Positions 25,871 through 37,352 of a stretch of 64,000 bases of DNA are shown here, one piece after another (the first letter of the stretch is position 1; every line of letters starts with the position of its first letter). The notes under the pieces are model-generated. The model had not been told where the DNA came from and did no database searches. It saw only the letters and a list, made by a program, of their open reading frames with translations. This DNA is from Synchiropus splendidus (taxonomy: Eukaryota > Chordata > Actinopteri > Syngnathiformes > Callionymidae): NCBI RefSeq assembly GCF_027744825.2, contig NC_071338.1, positions 28,395,501-28,459,500 of the forward strand. The letters are read 5' to 3'. The position numbers and the translations under genes were made by a program.

Positions 25871-26569
25871 TAAGACATGATTATGTGGTTCAGTAAGTGA
25901 TTATTTTTTTCAGCTTTGATAAAAGTTGCCATAATGTGCAGAAATGATCTAAAAGTATTATATTACATCACATATTTAAATGAATAAATATCTAAACGTT
26001 TGCCTGTTTGTCCTGTGAATCATCCAAGACTATTGTTTATTTTTGTTGTTGAAGCAAGCACAGTACTGCAGAACATCCTTGGGCTGTTTTGCAAACCATT
26101 TATTGAGAACCTTCTGAACGTGAAGATCATTCAACAGCCCTGGGATATGTCAAGACAATCCATAACAGCATGAAGCTAAAAGCTCAAATCCCTACTGAGC
26201 ATTTTACTGTGCAATACAGTCATGGTAATTGGGCTGCGTTTTACTCGATGTAGTAGCAGAACCACCCAAGGTTTCGCACAGGGTCTTTTAAAAACATTTT
26301 TATTATTCATTAACACATCACATTAATGTTTTGAAAGAATTTCTTACAACACATGAAACATTACCATTACCAAACCTTATCAATGCATGAGAGCATAGCT
26401 CATGTATTGTTTGCGCTTTCCTGGACGGAGCTTAACGGATTGATACCAAAAGTAGAACAATAGGGTCGTTGAGTCAAGTTCTCCTGTCTCCATGGAAAAA
26501 TAGGCACCACTATGCACCAGTATGCAGATGGCAGTTTCGCCCCGTGAGTCTGTTGTTAGATCAGGAAGG
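25871..26569. other. Intergenic, no gene recognised
   Basis: This is AT-rich unique sequence with no recognised features. It ends at the target duplication TTAGAAGT (26,570-26,577). Confidence 0.45.
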
Positions 26570-26577
26570 TTAGAAGT

Positions 26578-27222
26578 TGGGGTGCACCGATCGCCATTCT
26601 TGTGGCCGATACCGATTGCCGATGTTTTTGAAAGGGCAAACTATTTTTTTCTCTTTTTTTCCTCAACTAAATCACTCACAATAGTCACCTGTTTATTTGG
26701 AGATTTTTTGAGATTAATTACACAAACCTAATAAATTATAATAATATTAAAGAACACTCTATAGAAAACACTGTATAGTAACTTTTAAAGCAAATAAATA
26801 ACAAACAATACAAAAGGCAAAGCTGCTTAATATGGAATAATTTATTCCTTTTTCAACGAACAATGAACAGATCAAACCAACAATGGAAAATTCACTTGTT
26901 AAATATCGGGATGTTGCCATATAACCTGACCTAATCCTCTTTTCCAGTCCAGTCCAGGCATGCTATTAGCTGCTGATAGCACACCTCCGGTCTTCAACAA
27001 CAGAAATCGTTGGCTTGGTAGCGCTTTAATTCAGCACAATGAATTGAGGCTAAGCTACCTGTTTTGATACTTCGTCTGAGTCTGTGGGTGCACCCGTCAC
27101 GAAATACATTTCGATGGTCATATATATAATCTCTTGTTACAATAAATAATAAAACATAATCTATTTATATTTGTTATATCGGCGCGATAAAACATATGGC
27201 CGATCGATCAGTTCAGCCCTAG
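26578..27222. mobile_element. Non-autonomous hAT element, 645 bp, perfect 8-bp TSD
   Basis: It is flanked on both sides by TTAGAAGT (26,570-26,577 and 27,223-27,230), a perfect 8-bp duplication. The left end reads TGGGGTGCACCGATCG. The reverse complement of the right end reads CTAGGGCTGAACTGATCG. These are diverged versions of a 'TAGGGGTGCACCGATCG' hAT terminus common in fish. Further subterminal 'GGCCGATAC/GGCCGATCG' words follow. There is no transposase frame; the interior is AT-rich. Confidence 0.85.
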
Positions 27223-27230
27223 TTAGAAGT

Positions 27231-30200
27231 CTTTCTTGAGATACTTCTGTGACCCACTCATAAAGTACATTTTTTACATCTAATTGTGGTCCAGGAGCTT
27301 TTACAAACAGGCCCTTAAGACCCCGCCACTCTTTATTGGATATGGACTGTGCTGTAAGTAAGTTGTTAAACTATAAGATAATCTTCATATCCCTACTGCT
27401 GCTGCCTGAAAAGTATCATTTCTGTTACCATTCCAATTCAACCGAGCGCCACGTCCATGACCCCGCCACCCTGAGTCTTTCTCCTTTGCTCTTGGCCGTC
27501 TCCCCCTATCGGCAGGTGCACACTACCGTGGCAGCCAAAGTGCCAACCTGCCCCCCATATGGCCGCCTGCACATTGCCAGCTTATTCCTGCCACTCCCCA
27601 CCAGGATTCAGCTGGCCGGTCTTACCCAAATCTGTTCCTGCTTCCCACCAGCCGTCCTCCTCCACACTCATCAACGTCCCCCCCGTTTTCCCTCGCCACT
27701 CTCGCAGACACACCAGTATAACCTCACGCTGTTGGTGCCAACTCCCCTCTTCTCTCTGACAACATGGTAAAGCGCTTGTCTAGTCGTTCATCCCTTTAGC
27801 CCTTCTCTCACCTTACACTCTTCTCTCCTCTGACCTTCATCTGCTGCTCTCCACCCTCATCTGCACCCCCTCACCCCCCTTTTCTTTCCCTCAACCCTCT
27901 CTTGACATGATGCCGAGAGACTGGAGCAGACACTTAGAGCCAGGAGCCAGGCCGCATCAATCAGCACCGGTGAGCATGACGGCAGTGTGTCAGATCAATG
28001 CATCATCCTTCAACTGGTTGCACTTTGGGATTTAGTGGGAGCCCATTTTCAGATGTGTGGTGCAAAATGTGATAAACTGCAGACATCGTCCTCTTGTTTA
28101 AGAGCTAAGTCCCCATAACTTTAGAGATATTTGAACTTGTTTTGAAAGGAAATCATGTATGATTTATTCGCAGTATTAACTCATTATACTAGTATTTATT
28201 CAACCGCCCACCATCTCTTTGATCCAACCTTGTTTACAGATCTCTCACGCCTGGCAAGATACTCAGCCAGATCTGGGTCATCTTCTACTAAAAGCATTGT
28301 GTTATATTAGGTGAAAGGTACAGCCTTCCATACACGCTAAGTCAAGACACTCTCAGGCTTTGGTGCCATTTGTTTTTGTGTCGACAGTGAGGCTTTGATT
28401 ACAGAGAGTGATGGAGCTGTAATCCAGCGCCCTCTCCTCATTACTGCTCCTCAGGAAGTCATGTGACCGGCCCCGAGCCAGCTATTCAGGTCATAAACAT
28501 CATCAAACATCCATCACCAAGCCTCCAGCTGCCCTGCCATCGCACACGGACACCGATTTTAATTGGACGTTTTCGACGTTGGCACGAGGCGAGAGATCAG
28601 TGGCGAACAGGACACTTGGGGAGGCTTAGCCAGAGTCAAGGACACGAGCAGAGGCAGGAGGAAAATATCTGAATGAGAACGTTCGGGATCTTTTCTCGTG
28701 TCTTCAACGGGAAGCCACGGACGCTCACAGTTCAATCATCTATCTCGCATGATTCATCTTCATTTCCTGTGTGCGGACAGCCTGGAGCTCCTGACGGATC
28801 ACAACAATATCACACGCATACAAAGTCACAGCACAACAAAGACGAGGACTGAGGATGGTTTGTCCCTGCTGAGGCGCCGTCTCCCAACCACTGATAAAGT
28901 AGAGTCAAAGGGCAGCATTGATACCAGCACCTGGGGCAACACGTCTCTCATCTTTAACCCCACTAACACTTTCATACAGAGAAGAGAGAGAGACCCCTGG
29001 TGACGTAGGTATTTACAACCTCGTCTGCTACTCTGGGCATTCCTCTGCTGAGCTTTGAGGACAGGTCAGAGGCCATGAGAAACGCAACGTCACGTTACGT
29101 GCCAGTTAATTTTAAGGCCACACAGTCAAGTGGGTGCCACAAACAGAGAGCCAGAGCAGTATACGTAGTTTTCTAACTTAATATTTAAAGGCCCACATCT
29201 CATTTCTCTTAAGTTCTCTTAAGTTGAAAGGTCTGGAATGTAGTCTGACAAAAAAATTGAGTCTTAACTGTTGACAGGTCACAGTGCGCTAGTATAATTC
29301 ACTTTTAACACCAAAAAGTTGCCGAAATGACAGAAATTATTTTGTTTAAATAGAGACACCAAACTCTGCAAGAATTGAAGCTTCATCCTTTCATTCCTCC
29401 TCCCATTTTCACCTCAGATTATAAAGGCATTATTTAGTTGCTGTTCATTGAATTTAGCAGGGGGAGGACCATCATGCAGTTGGGAGAAAGGCATGTGAGG
29501 ACGAGTTTCAGAAGCATAGAGTTTTTTAGGTTGAGAGGAGGGACTTGGCCAGGTTGGTTTTTACTTGTGGGTGTGCTGCTTTTAGTATGCGAACGGGTGG
29601 ATGTATCAGGGAACAGAATTCAGAGCAGCAGAGGATGCAACCATGAGTGGAGTTCCCTGTTGACACTTAAGGCTCATGGAAAATTGAGTTCCGTTCTGTG
29701 TGTAAACATCTAATGGTGCAGCTCAGTACCTAATATTCTGAACTTATTTATGAGCCACCAAGTGAGACATTGATAACAGATGCAAAAGAAGGTGTATTAA
29801 GTTGGACCAAATGACAGTAAACAGGCCGATATTGCACCGATAAATGAGACCTAAAAGCATGAGTTAGACCAAATTGTGAAGCACTTAAATACATAATTTA
29901 GTTATGTTTATGCGCCTTAGTCCTAACATCATATCTCATTTATATCCAGGTTCACCATGTCCTCAGATTACCACCTGAATTTTTAAGCATAAGGCGGCAG
30001 ATGACACGAGACAATAACAAAAAGTTGACAGTTCCTTTATGGCTTTTGTTGACACCTCAATCCTGAAGCCCAGTAATCCACGACTGGAAACCTTTCATCT
30101 TAACTACAAATACACACAAAAGCGAACACTCATCCATGTGTCTACAGAGAGCAGAAATAGAAGAAGTGCAGCATTCAAATCTCCATTACCCCTCTCAGGG

Positions 30201-30664
30201 TGGTACCACACTCTGCTTCCCCTCCTCTTCCTCGTAAATCTTTGCCTCCTAATTAGCCACGGAAGTGCAGGCGGATTACCGTTTCCCCGGCACTAACCTC
30301 ATCTATTTTCTGCTAGTTTCTCCTCCAACATTTGTGGTGCCATTAAGAGGACAGGAATGATTTTGGGATCAATACCTATGAAGAGGCTTGGTGTTTGTGT
30401 GTGTACGGTTAGTGGTGGTCAGTGAGCTGAGCAGTGAAGCCTTGTGTCATAAGCAGGTCGAGAGAGGGAATCCAAACATTATCAACAATAATATTAGGAC
30501 AAATATTTCGTTTTTGTAAAAGAATATTGCTATTAAATCATAGACTGGTATTTAGATGGTCAGCCAAAGTATTAGATGAGCGGATTGAAAAATATGGCTA
30601 AAAGTAAGATGGTCAGAAACCCAAAGTTTGAGGTTAAGAAACTGAGAAATGCTTACTCAAAACA
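27231..30664. other. Intergenic, no gene recognised
   Basis: The stretch 27,430-27,900 is strongly pyrimidine-rich and gives a 144-codon proline/serine/leucine-rich chance frame. A 10-bp unit TTCTCTTAAG is repeated twice in tandem at 29,204-29,223. Otherwise this is unique sequence without exon evidence. Confidence 0.45.
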
Positions 30665-30690
30665 GTAAGGTAGGACACATAGAACAAGAA
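30665..30690 (+). repeat. 26-bp flanking direct repeat, left copy
   Basis: The 26 bases starting GTAAGGTAGGACACATAGAA recur exactly at 30,993-31,018, on the other side of the 302-bp element. The simplest reading is an unusually long target-site duplication. Confidence 0.85.
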
Positions 30691-30992
30691 TGAAATGAGA
30701 CCCAAAGGGCAGGTGAGTTTCCAAAGGGGCCACTGAGAGAAAAAACGTTTCAAGGTTTGACTTGATATGTGAAGCGTGTGCACATCTCCCAAGACGTGAA
30801 ATTCTGCCCGTTCCAAGAGTCCTAGTTTGATGATGCCAAGAGTGGATCGGACCAGCCGAGTTAGTCTGGTACTGGCACTGGAAGTCACTTTAGGTTGACG
30901 CTGGCTGGCAGCTATGCCGTGGGATGTTTTGCCCATGCCTCACACATTTGACTGACTTTGTTATAGTCATTGTTATGGTTACGTTCTTATGA
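30691..30992. mobile_element. Unrecognised ~300-bp element, copy 1
   Basis: The segment begins TGAAATGAGACCC and ends GGTTACGTTCTTATGA, and recurs at 32,864-33,141 with the same two ends. The aligned parts differ at about five positions (roughly 98% identity). This copy carries an extra 24 bp absent from copy 2. Perfect 26-bp direct repeats flank it. It has no terminal inverted repeats, poly(A) tail or recognisable tRNA-like promoter boxes. On the minus strand it is open for about 80 codons starting MGKTSHGIAASQRQPK. I do not recognise that peptide. It could be a short retroposed sequence, a fragment of a larger repeat or a templated repair insertion. Confidence 0.7.
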
Positions 30993-31018
30993 GTAAGGTA
31001 GGACACATAGAACAAGAA
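30993..31018 (+). repeat. 26-bp flanking direct repeat, right copy
   Basis: Exact second copy of the 26 bases at 30,665-30,690, immediately after the 302-bp element. Confidence 0.85.
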
Positions 31019-32229
31019 GTCACAGCAACAGACATTATTTTGGCGGAAGAATCCTGATAGAAACTCCATATCCAGCATGTATGAAGAGACAGATCAGGTG
31101 AGGACAGCTGCAGATTGGAGAGAGATTTATTTCTCATGATTAAAAAGCAGCGTATTTATTGTCGCCATTTCAATAAATGTCAACCCCCCCGTCAACAGAA
31201 AAAAAAAATAGAATACAAAAAGACAAAACATGTTGCACTATGAACCACACCTGAGAGGCTGGTGTGGTGGGTGGCTTGTTGGGATATAACTGATATAAAT
31301 GTGGAGTATATTTTGGATCCATTTTATTACATGATTTGTCCTAAAAATAAAATCATAATATCTCATAAAATCTAACTTTCAGCACGTCCTAACCAACAGA
31401 CCCCAATCTCAGTCACGTGAGGTCCCAAAACCGCTACTTCGAACCTTGGAGTGCTGATTATAAAAACTGAACATATGCAATTATATTAGCAGTCAAATTA
31501 AAACATCTTCAATTGCAGTTTATTATAAGGCACTTGAAACTAAATCAGCCTGGGCAGGGCTGTTGGAGAGTGACCTTTAAGTGAAGACATTAGCATATTG
31601 ATGAGGTGAAAGCCGGTCCAGCTCACTAAAAGGCTCAGTCGTAACTGTGTGTGTGTGTGTGTGTGGAAGAGTGTGTGAGTCAGTAAAGCTCCCTCAGCAC
31701 TGTTGCCGGTGGCTTCCATCCAGAGAAGAGTGCAGGCCACAGGTGTGCAAGGTCAGGGTTTAACAGCCTCGGGTTTACGAGCGGGCTAACAGGGCAGCCG
31801 GTTAGACGCGCCACCACCGACCTTTATGGTCACGACTGGGGCAGTGCCACCTGCGGACTGGCGCGGAAACAGATGCCACGCCGCGGAGAGGTCAGCGCTT
31901 TTATAGCAAGAGCCGAAACGGGAGAGAGGGAGTGAGAAAAGGGCGAGGGAGCCGGTAGTCCATCATTGTGACTGCTTTACTGCCGCTACTGCCATCTAAT
32001 GACAGAGCTGTCAGAGCACATGGAGGAGGAGGGACGCTGGGATGGAGTGAAGGGGGAGTAAAATAGATAAATGGATACAATGATAGAGTGAACTGGAGGA
32101 TAAAAGCATAAAGAGCAAAGGAGGATGGCTAGAAGAGATGGGTGACACTTAGTGGCAGAAGGAGAGAGAGAGAGGCCCGGGAGAGATTTGTTGCAATTGA
32201 TCGAGGGAGGCAGCGTCAGAGACTAAAGG
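31019..32229. other. Intergenic with a (TG)10 tract
   Basis: Contains a 20-bp TG microsatellite at 31,646-31,665 and a compact motif-rich piece at 31,530-31,615 (including ATTAGCATATTGATGAGG). The part at 31,760-32,000 is GC-richer. No gene was recognised. Confidence 0.45.
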
Positions 32230-32350
32230 TGACCAGTTAAGAAAGGGAGGCATGATGTCCTTAATTGAGGATCATGATAACGCAATTGCAGCGAGGCTTT
32301 AACACACTCCTCCATGCGCAATTCTGTCTCCTTATTTTTACACTGGGCTC
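32230..32350. promoter_or_regulatory. Candidate conserved non-coding element
   Basis: Contains CCTTAATTGAGGATCATG, GCAATTGCAG and CATGCGCAATTCTG in about 120 bp of non-repetitive sequence. The assignment rests only on the density of homeodomain-like words. Confidence 0.25.
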
Positions 32351-32863
32351 ATCGACGTTTCACCAGCTTGGGTATTGATGAGCGAGTTAGAGCAGACAGT
32401 AGCTGGGTTCTTTAGGAATCGATTCTAAAAGATATCCACGGAGAGCAAAGCCACAAGTTCTGTGGCTCCATGTGAGACTGGAAGCTGGGACATGGGAAGT
32501 ATTTGACACAGTATACCATCACCCTAACCTGAAGGAAGCGCTCACAACTTTCCAAACCTCAGAGTTGGTGTACAGACAAGCCTATGCATTTCTTTAATGC
32601 TTGAACGGCTCAAAACACACGGCATCAAAGCACTTTTGAGAATAGAGTAGGTTTGTCCAGGGCCAACAAGCGCTCATAAAGATCTGAACCCAAGCATGAA
32701 GCTGTGCAGTTACAGTCCATCAATTACATCATGCAGCGATTGCTACAACAGCATGTGGCGCACACTAGTATCAGTACATGTGTAGCTACTGCACTGGAAT
32801 TTCTGTACAGTAGTTGAGATTGTACCTGCAACATATGACCCAGGTGGTGGGTCAATTCTAAAA
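32351..32863. other. Intergenic, no gene recognised
   Basis: Unique sequence between a candidate regulatory stretch and copy 2 of the ~300-bp element. No repeat of the 26-bp flank seen at copy 1 is present here. Confidence 0.5.
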
Positions 32864-33141
32864 TGAAATGAGACCCAATGGGCAGGTGAGTTTCCAAAGG
32901 GGCCACTGAGAGAAAAAACTTTTCAAGGTTTGACTTGATATGTGAAGCGTGTGCACATCTCCCAAGAGTCCTAGTTTGATGTCGCCAAGAGTGGATCGGA
33001 CCAGCCGAGTTAGTCTGGTACTGGCACTGGAAGTCACTTTAGGTTGACGCTGGCTGGCAGCTATGCCGTGGGATGTTTTGCCCATGCCTCACACATTTGA
33101 CTGACATTGTTATAGTCATTGTTATGGTTACGTTCTTATGA
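32864..33141. mobile_element. Unrecognised ~300-bp element, copy 2
   Basis: Same ends as copy 1 (TGAAATGAGACCC to GTTCTTATGA), in the same orientation, about 2.2 kb downstream. It lacks 24 bp that copy 1 has. In copy 1 that segment ends with the word CCAAG that also precedes it, so a slippage deletion between short repeats would explain the loss. Because 24 is divisible by three, the minus-strand frame MGKTSHGIAASQRQPK... stays open across the deletion. The flanks show no target duplication, unlike copy 1. Confidence 0.7.
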
Positions 33142-34002
33142 ACGTGTGCATGGATGACACTTGAGCATGACAGTGATCATGAACAAGAGAAGTGTGGAAG
33201 AAGACAGCAGCCAGTAGAACACAAAGACAGAGAAAGGAAAAGGTGAGCAACTGTCTGTGCTCAAGCACTCGCTACCTGGCTCAGCCACAAGCGACACAGG
33301 TTCAAGGGCTTCTTCACTCCAGCTTTATCTCCACGACCCGCGCTGTTATGCTCTTTTAATCACTCTCATTCTTTGCTTTCTCCTCGCGAACCCTCCAACA
33401 CACCCACTATCCCACTCTTCTTTATTTAACCCAACCTTTTTTTGTTGTCAAATAATCATGGAGAACTAGCATGTGTCTGACATGGTCTCCAAGGCAACGG
33501 CGGTTAAGACGGGAAGGCAGGCAGGGGCTCTTTCAGCGGATGAATGAAGGGGGGAGGGGGGAAGAGGCGACCTGCAGCGCTGGGCACACACAACATGCAT
33601 GCACACTCACATGCACACAGCAAACCTTTTCAAATGTGGCCACTGTCACGACCAAGACCCTTTTCTCTCCCGCCCTAATCTGTGTGGCTCCCCTGCTGTG
33701 GCTAAGGTCGGTGCAGGAGGTCATGACGGCGGGAACACAAAGCAGGCTAATGAGGGATGTTGGGGGAGCGCTACCGTGTGCTCACGGACCCTCGGTGGGG
33801 GTGCGCAGACGTAGGCTCAGGTACCACCGGGCAAATAAGTGAAGGAAGAGATGAAGGTGGAGCGAGATGGCTGGAGGGGACGCAGACAAGCAGGTGATAT
33901 TCCCCCAGCACCAGCAGGGGGGATGCAGTTTCCCTGAAGGGTCACATGAGAAACTAGGTGCTGAGGAATCAAGCATGTCAGCGCACGCAGAGGAACATTA
34001 GC

Positions 34003-34004
<2 letters not shown>
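33142..34004. other. Intergenic, no gene recognised
   Basis: Overlapping chance frames at 33,470-33,980 follow a locally GC-rich composition. None has a domain or conserved context. Confidence 0.45.
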
Positions 34005-34065
<61 letters not shown>

Positions 34066-34076
34066 TAATATATATA
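34005..34076. repeat. (TA)n microsatellite, 72 bp
   Basis: A nearly pure TA tract with small AAT interruptions at its right end. Confidence 0.96.
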
Positions 34077-35310
34077 GTGCTAAAATAGTGTTAAAAATAA
34101 AATAAAACATATAATAAAAATAAAATAAAATACAAATGTAAAAAAATGGAATCTTGGATTGACAGTTTTTGACTTCACTTCACCAACTTCACCAACCCTG
34201 GAGATAAATAGGATGAAGTTATCAGATGAGAGTAAATTGAAGTGGTTTCTATAAGCAACAGAAGACTCAACATCATCAAGTCCACACAGAACAAGACCAG
34301 AGCCAGGTTTAATGTAGGGGACAGAGGGCAGAATGAGCGACACAGACCATCTTTTTTTATAATGTGAAATGGAAGTTGAATAAAAACAATATAAAAAAAA
34401 TTAACAATGGGTCACATAAGATGAATAGTTAGTCCATCTAGAGGTGCCAGAGTCTTTGACAGCTAGTCGTGCTGACCGGCTAATATTAGAACAATGTGAG
34501 AGGCTGTTTATGGCTCAATTGAACTCTGAGCTTGCTGAGTGAAGCACATCAATTATGTATTAGAGCGAAGAGATAAAAAAAAAAAAAAAAATCTTTTTTC
34601 TCAGACAGATCATTCCATGCGATCCATTCTGATGGATAACTTAAAATTGTTTAAACATGGAGGAAAAAAGAAAGATGAAAGAGTTGATTTTTTGGGGGGG
34701 AATTTAGCGTAAAATAAAAGCTGACGTTGTTGTGTACCTTTCATAACAGTGTGGATGACTCAACCCAATAGAACACTGATTTTTTTTTTATGACGTAGAT
34801 GATTTGCAGTTGCTTGTCTTACAGGCAAAATAATTCACACTAAATGGATGTTAAATCAATAGATATAAATCTGATGACCCAAAAGTTCAGGGACAGAGAA
34901 ACCCACGGGCAGACAGCTGCTAACTTTGTTGTTAAATAAATGCCAAAAAATAACAAAAAAAAACTTTTGTTATTTGTGGTTAAAAACAACACACCTTTCC
35001 CAAACAGATTGTTCATTCATTCACTGACTTAAGCAAATTATTTAGGAGAAAGAAAACTGATACAAACCAATGCACCTGTCAGCTGGCATTCACTGTCATT
35101 AAAAGGAAGGCTGGACGGCACTGGAGTTAAATTTCTACTCTAATTTGCCATTTTGACTCCTGTCAATCAGCCGCGCTCTGGACTATCTCTCCCCCGTCTC
35201 GCTGGCTCGCTCTGCCTCCCTCGGTTATCCTCTGCACAATCAGTAGCCAGTGAGCCGTGAGACGCACTTAAGCACCGACCGGCGGTAACCTCACGCCACC
35301 CTGGCTCGTT

Positions 35311-35312
<2 letters not shown>
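34077..35312. other. Intergenic, no gene recognised
   Basis: AT-rich sequence with homopolymer A/T runs (for example 34,576-34,591). No gene signal was recognised. Confidence 0.5.

Positions 35313-35355
<43 letters not shown>
35313..35355. repeat. (CA)21 microsatellite
   Basis: An uninterrupted 43-bp CA tract. A 129-codon minus-strand frame runs through it as a valine/cysteine repeat and is not a gene as a whole. Confidence 0.97.
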
Positions 35356-35359
<4 letters not shown>

Positions 35360-35611
35360 CCTCATGCTGGTGCGTGACACTACAGAGGCGTGTGCACGCG
35401 TCAAGCAGGATGACAACCTGCATAAACACATTATCTTCAGGTGACTTTAACACGACAGTGTTTATCTTCAAACTGATGAAGAGTTGGAAGTGTCGAGTGA
35501 AGCAAAGCGCAGACCGCAACTTCAGCACCAGCAGCACAAAGATCACAACAAACAAGAGCTCTTTGACACTGAAGTCAAAATCACACCACAAATGCATGAC
35601 TGTGTTCTTAC

Positions 35612-35648
35612 CTGGTAGGTAGTAGAGTGGAGCTTTTAGTCCAAACAT
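35612..35648 (-). CDS. Candidate first coding exon (partial)
   Basis: On the minus strand, ATG in favourable context (CACACCATGT, A at -3) opens 12 codons, MFGLKAPLYYLP, plus one base. The sequence then meets CTACCAG followed by GTAAGAAC, a consensus 5' splice site (exon end 35,612). Upstream lies a GC-rich leader (about 35,650-36,200) that could hold the promoter. This would be an alternative or true first coding exon with a phase-1 intron and the gene continuing leftward. I do not recognise the peptide and found no second exon. A chance ATG plus donor remains possible. Confidence 0.3.
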
Positions 35649-35649
35649 G

Positions 35650-36280
35650 GTGTGCACTAGAGTGTCATGAAGAGAGAGGAACTTGTCTCAAATGTGCAGA
35701 CAGACGTCCTGTCCTGGATGACTGAGCTCGAGAGGGGCCGTGCCCTCGCAGCCACCCAGAAACAAGGCTCTGTGTGTGGGGAGGCTGGGCTGGAACTCAG
35801 CCTGTCATCCCTGCTCTCTGGTCCTCGCTAACCAAGCGTGAGGCTGGGACCGCCCAGCCGGCTAGGACACACACATCCACACACACACACACGCACGCAC
35901 GCACGCACGCACGACTGATGCGCTGAGAGAGAGCGGAGCAAGGGTCAACCTCTGAGCTCACCACGGCTTTGAACCCTCTCACTCTTGCTCCAGATCCCCT
36001 GGGCGAGGGGTCACACGCTTGCTTCCAAGCAGCAGTCGGAAAAGCGTCTTTCTTTCACAAACACAGCCGGGACGGCCGAAAAGATGCCAAAGCAAAGAGT
36101 CCAGAGCTGACAGGAAGTGAAGAGACGCCGGAGGTGGAGCGAGACATTTGCCGATAATCCTGAAGACGAGTGATTGATTCCCTTTATCCTTCCATCCAAG
36201 AATGATGATGAGAGGAGACGTCGCTGCTTCCACCGCTACTGCTGCCACTCTCTCTTTCTCACTCTCCCATTTTCTCACCC
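35650..36280. promoter_or_regulatory. GC-rich, possibly promoter-like block
   Basis: Elevated GC and CpG (for example GGGGCCGTGCCC near 35,735 and GACGGCCG near 36,070) lie next to the candidate minus-strand start at 35,648. A (CA)n/(CACG)n repeat at 35,878-35,913 contributes part of the CpG count, so the case is weaker than for the 12.4-13.3 kb block. Confidence 0.3.
35878..35913. repeat. (CA)n(CACG)n compound microsatellite
   Basis: CA units pass into five or six GCAC/CACG units. Confidence 0.95.
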
Positions 36281-36281
36281 C

Positions 36282-36310
36282 CTCTCTCTCGCGCGCTCTC
36301 TCTCTCTCTC
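36282..36310. repeat. (CT)n tract with GCGC interruption
   Basis: CT repeats on either side of GCGCG. Confidence 0.9.
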
Positions 36311-37352
36311 ATACTGCTGATACTAGGAGGAGGTGGAGGAGAGGTGGAGAGAAGGAGGGCAGAATGAACTCCCTTAAGGCAACAACGCAGTCAGATAGTG
36401 GAAAGGGGAGTGTGTGTGTCCATCCATGTGTGTACATGGGAGAGAGATATGGGGTATGTTCAAGTGATGTTAGGGGGAAAATATTTCCAGATGGGAGGAA
36501 AGTGTTGGCTGGCGCTGATTAGGACTGGATCATATATGAATATAGTCAAGAAAGTGTGGCAGAAAATCCAGTTATAACAAGGAGATTTATAACAATATTT
36601 CTTTGCATAGTTCATTCTCGCCGGCTTCACTAGTTCACTGTGAGTCCATCAAAATGGACAATTTATCCCAGCTAAATATGATGGTGAATCTTCTGACAAA
36701 CAAATTCGACAAATGAAAAGGACATGTTTAATACCTGGAGTTACACAGAGACTGCTGTCTGACATCCTCAGAGAAAACAGAGAGAAGAGGACAAACACGG
36801 GTCAAATATCAGCAACAATAGATCCTGGAAAGAGGATTTCATGTCGTCTTTCATTAAGCCACGTCATCAGTTAGCCACACCTCGCACTTTCTAATTTTGG
36901 GTTTGGGTTTCGTCTTTTCTTCCAAGCCTTAAAAGCTGTAATGCGCACACACATATATTTACAGTCCAACACAATTAGGTTTCCACATCAACTTAACACT
37001 GACTTTGTTTTTAAATCAAAGGTAAGAGGTGGCACTTGAGGGTGACTCAGTTTGAGTCATATTCATGACTCAATTTTGAATACTTTTGTTTACCGCAGTG
37101 CTGTGAAACCTCAGTATCATGCTGCCGTTTTAATTTATGTAGCCATAAGCTACATTGTCATCACTAAATGGCACTTCAATGAACATTTTAAAAGCACTTT
37201 TTCCCTACAGAAGGAGGATTTATAGCCTCAAAATGATGAACCTTGTGCATGAATCAGAATGAATTACTGGGCAACCAGGTCACCCAGGCTTATACGGTCT
37301 ACTGACCCTAGGTTTATGACATTTGCCGCCAAACTCTGTTGCCAACTGACTA
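36311..37352. other. Intergenic, no gene recognised
   Basis: Unique sequence with no frames or motifs of note. Confidence 0.5.

Noticed and set aside
27336..27770. 144-codon plus-strand frame
   Set aside because: Follows a pyrimidine-rich tract and is rich in P, L and S without motif or splice evidence.
30700..30720. GGGCAG|GTGAGTTT as a plus-strand splice donor inside the ~300-bp element
   Set aside because: It lies in a repeated element, with no acceptor or frame that would make an exon.
35268..35657. 129-codon minus-strand frame containing MFGLKAPLYYLP as one long gene
   Set aside because: Most of it is intron-like sequence and a CA tract translated as (VC)n. Only the first 12 codons before the donor were kept as a possible exon.
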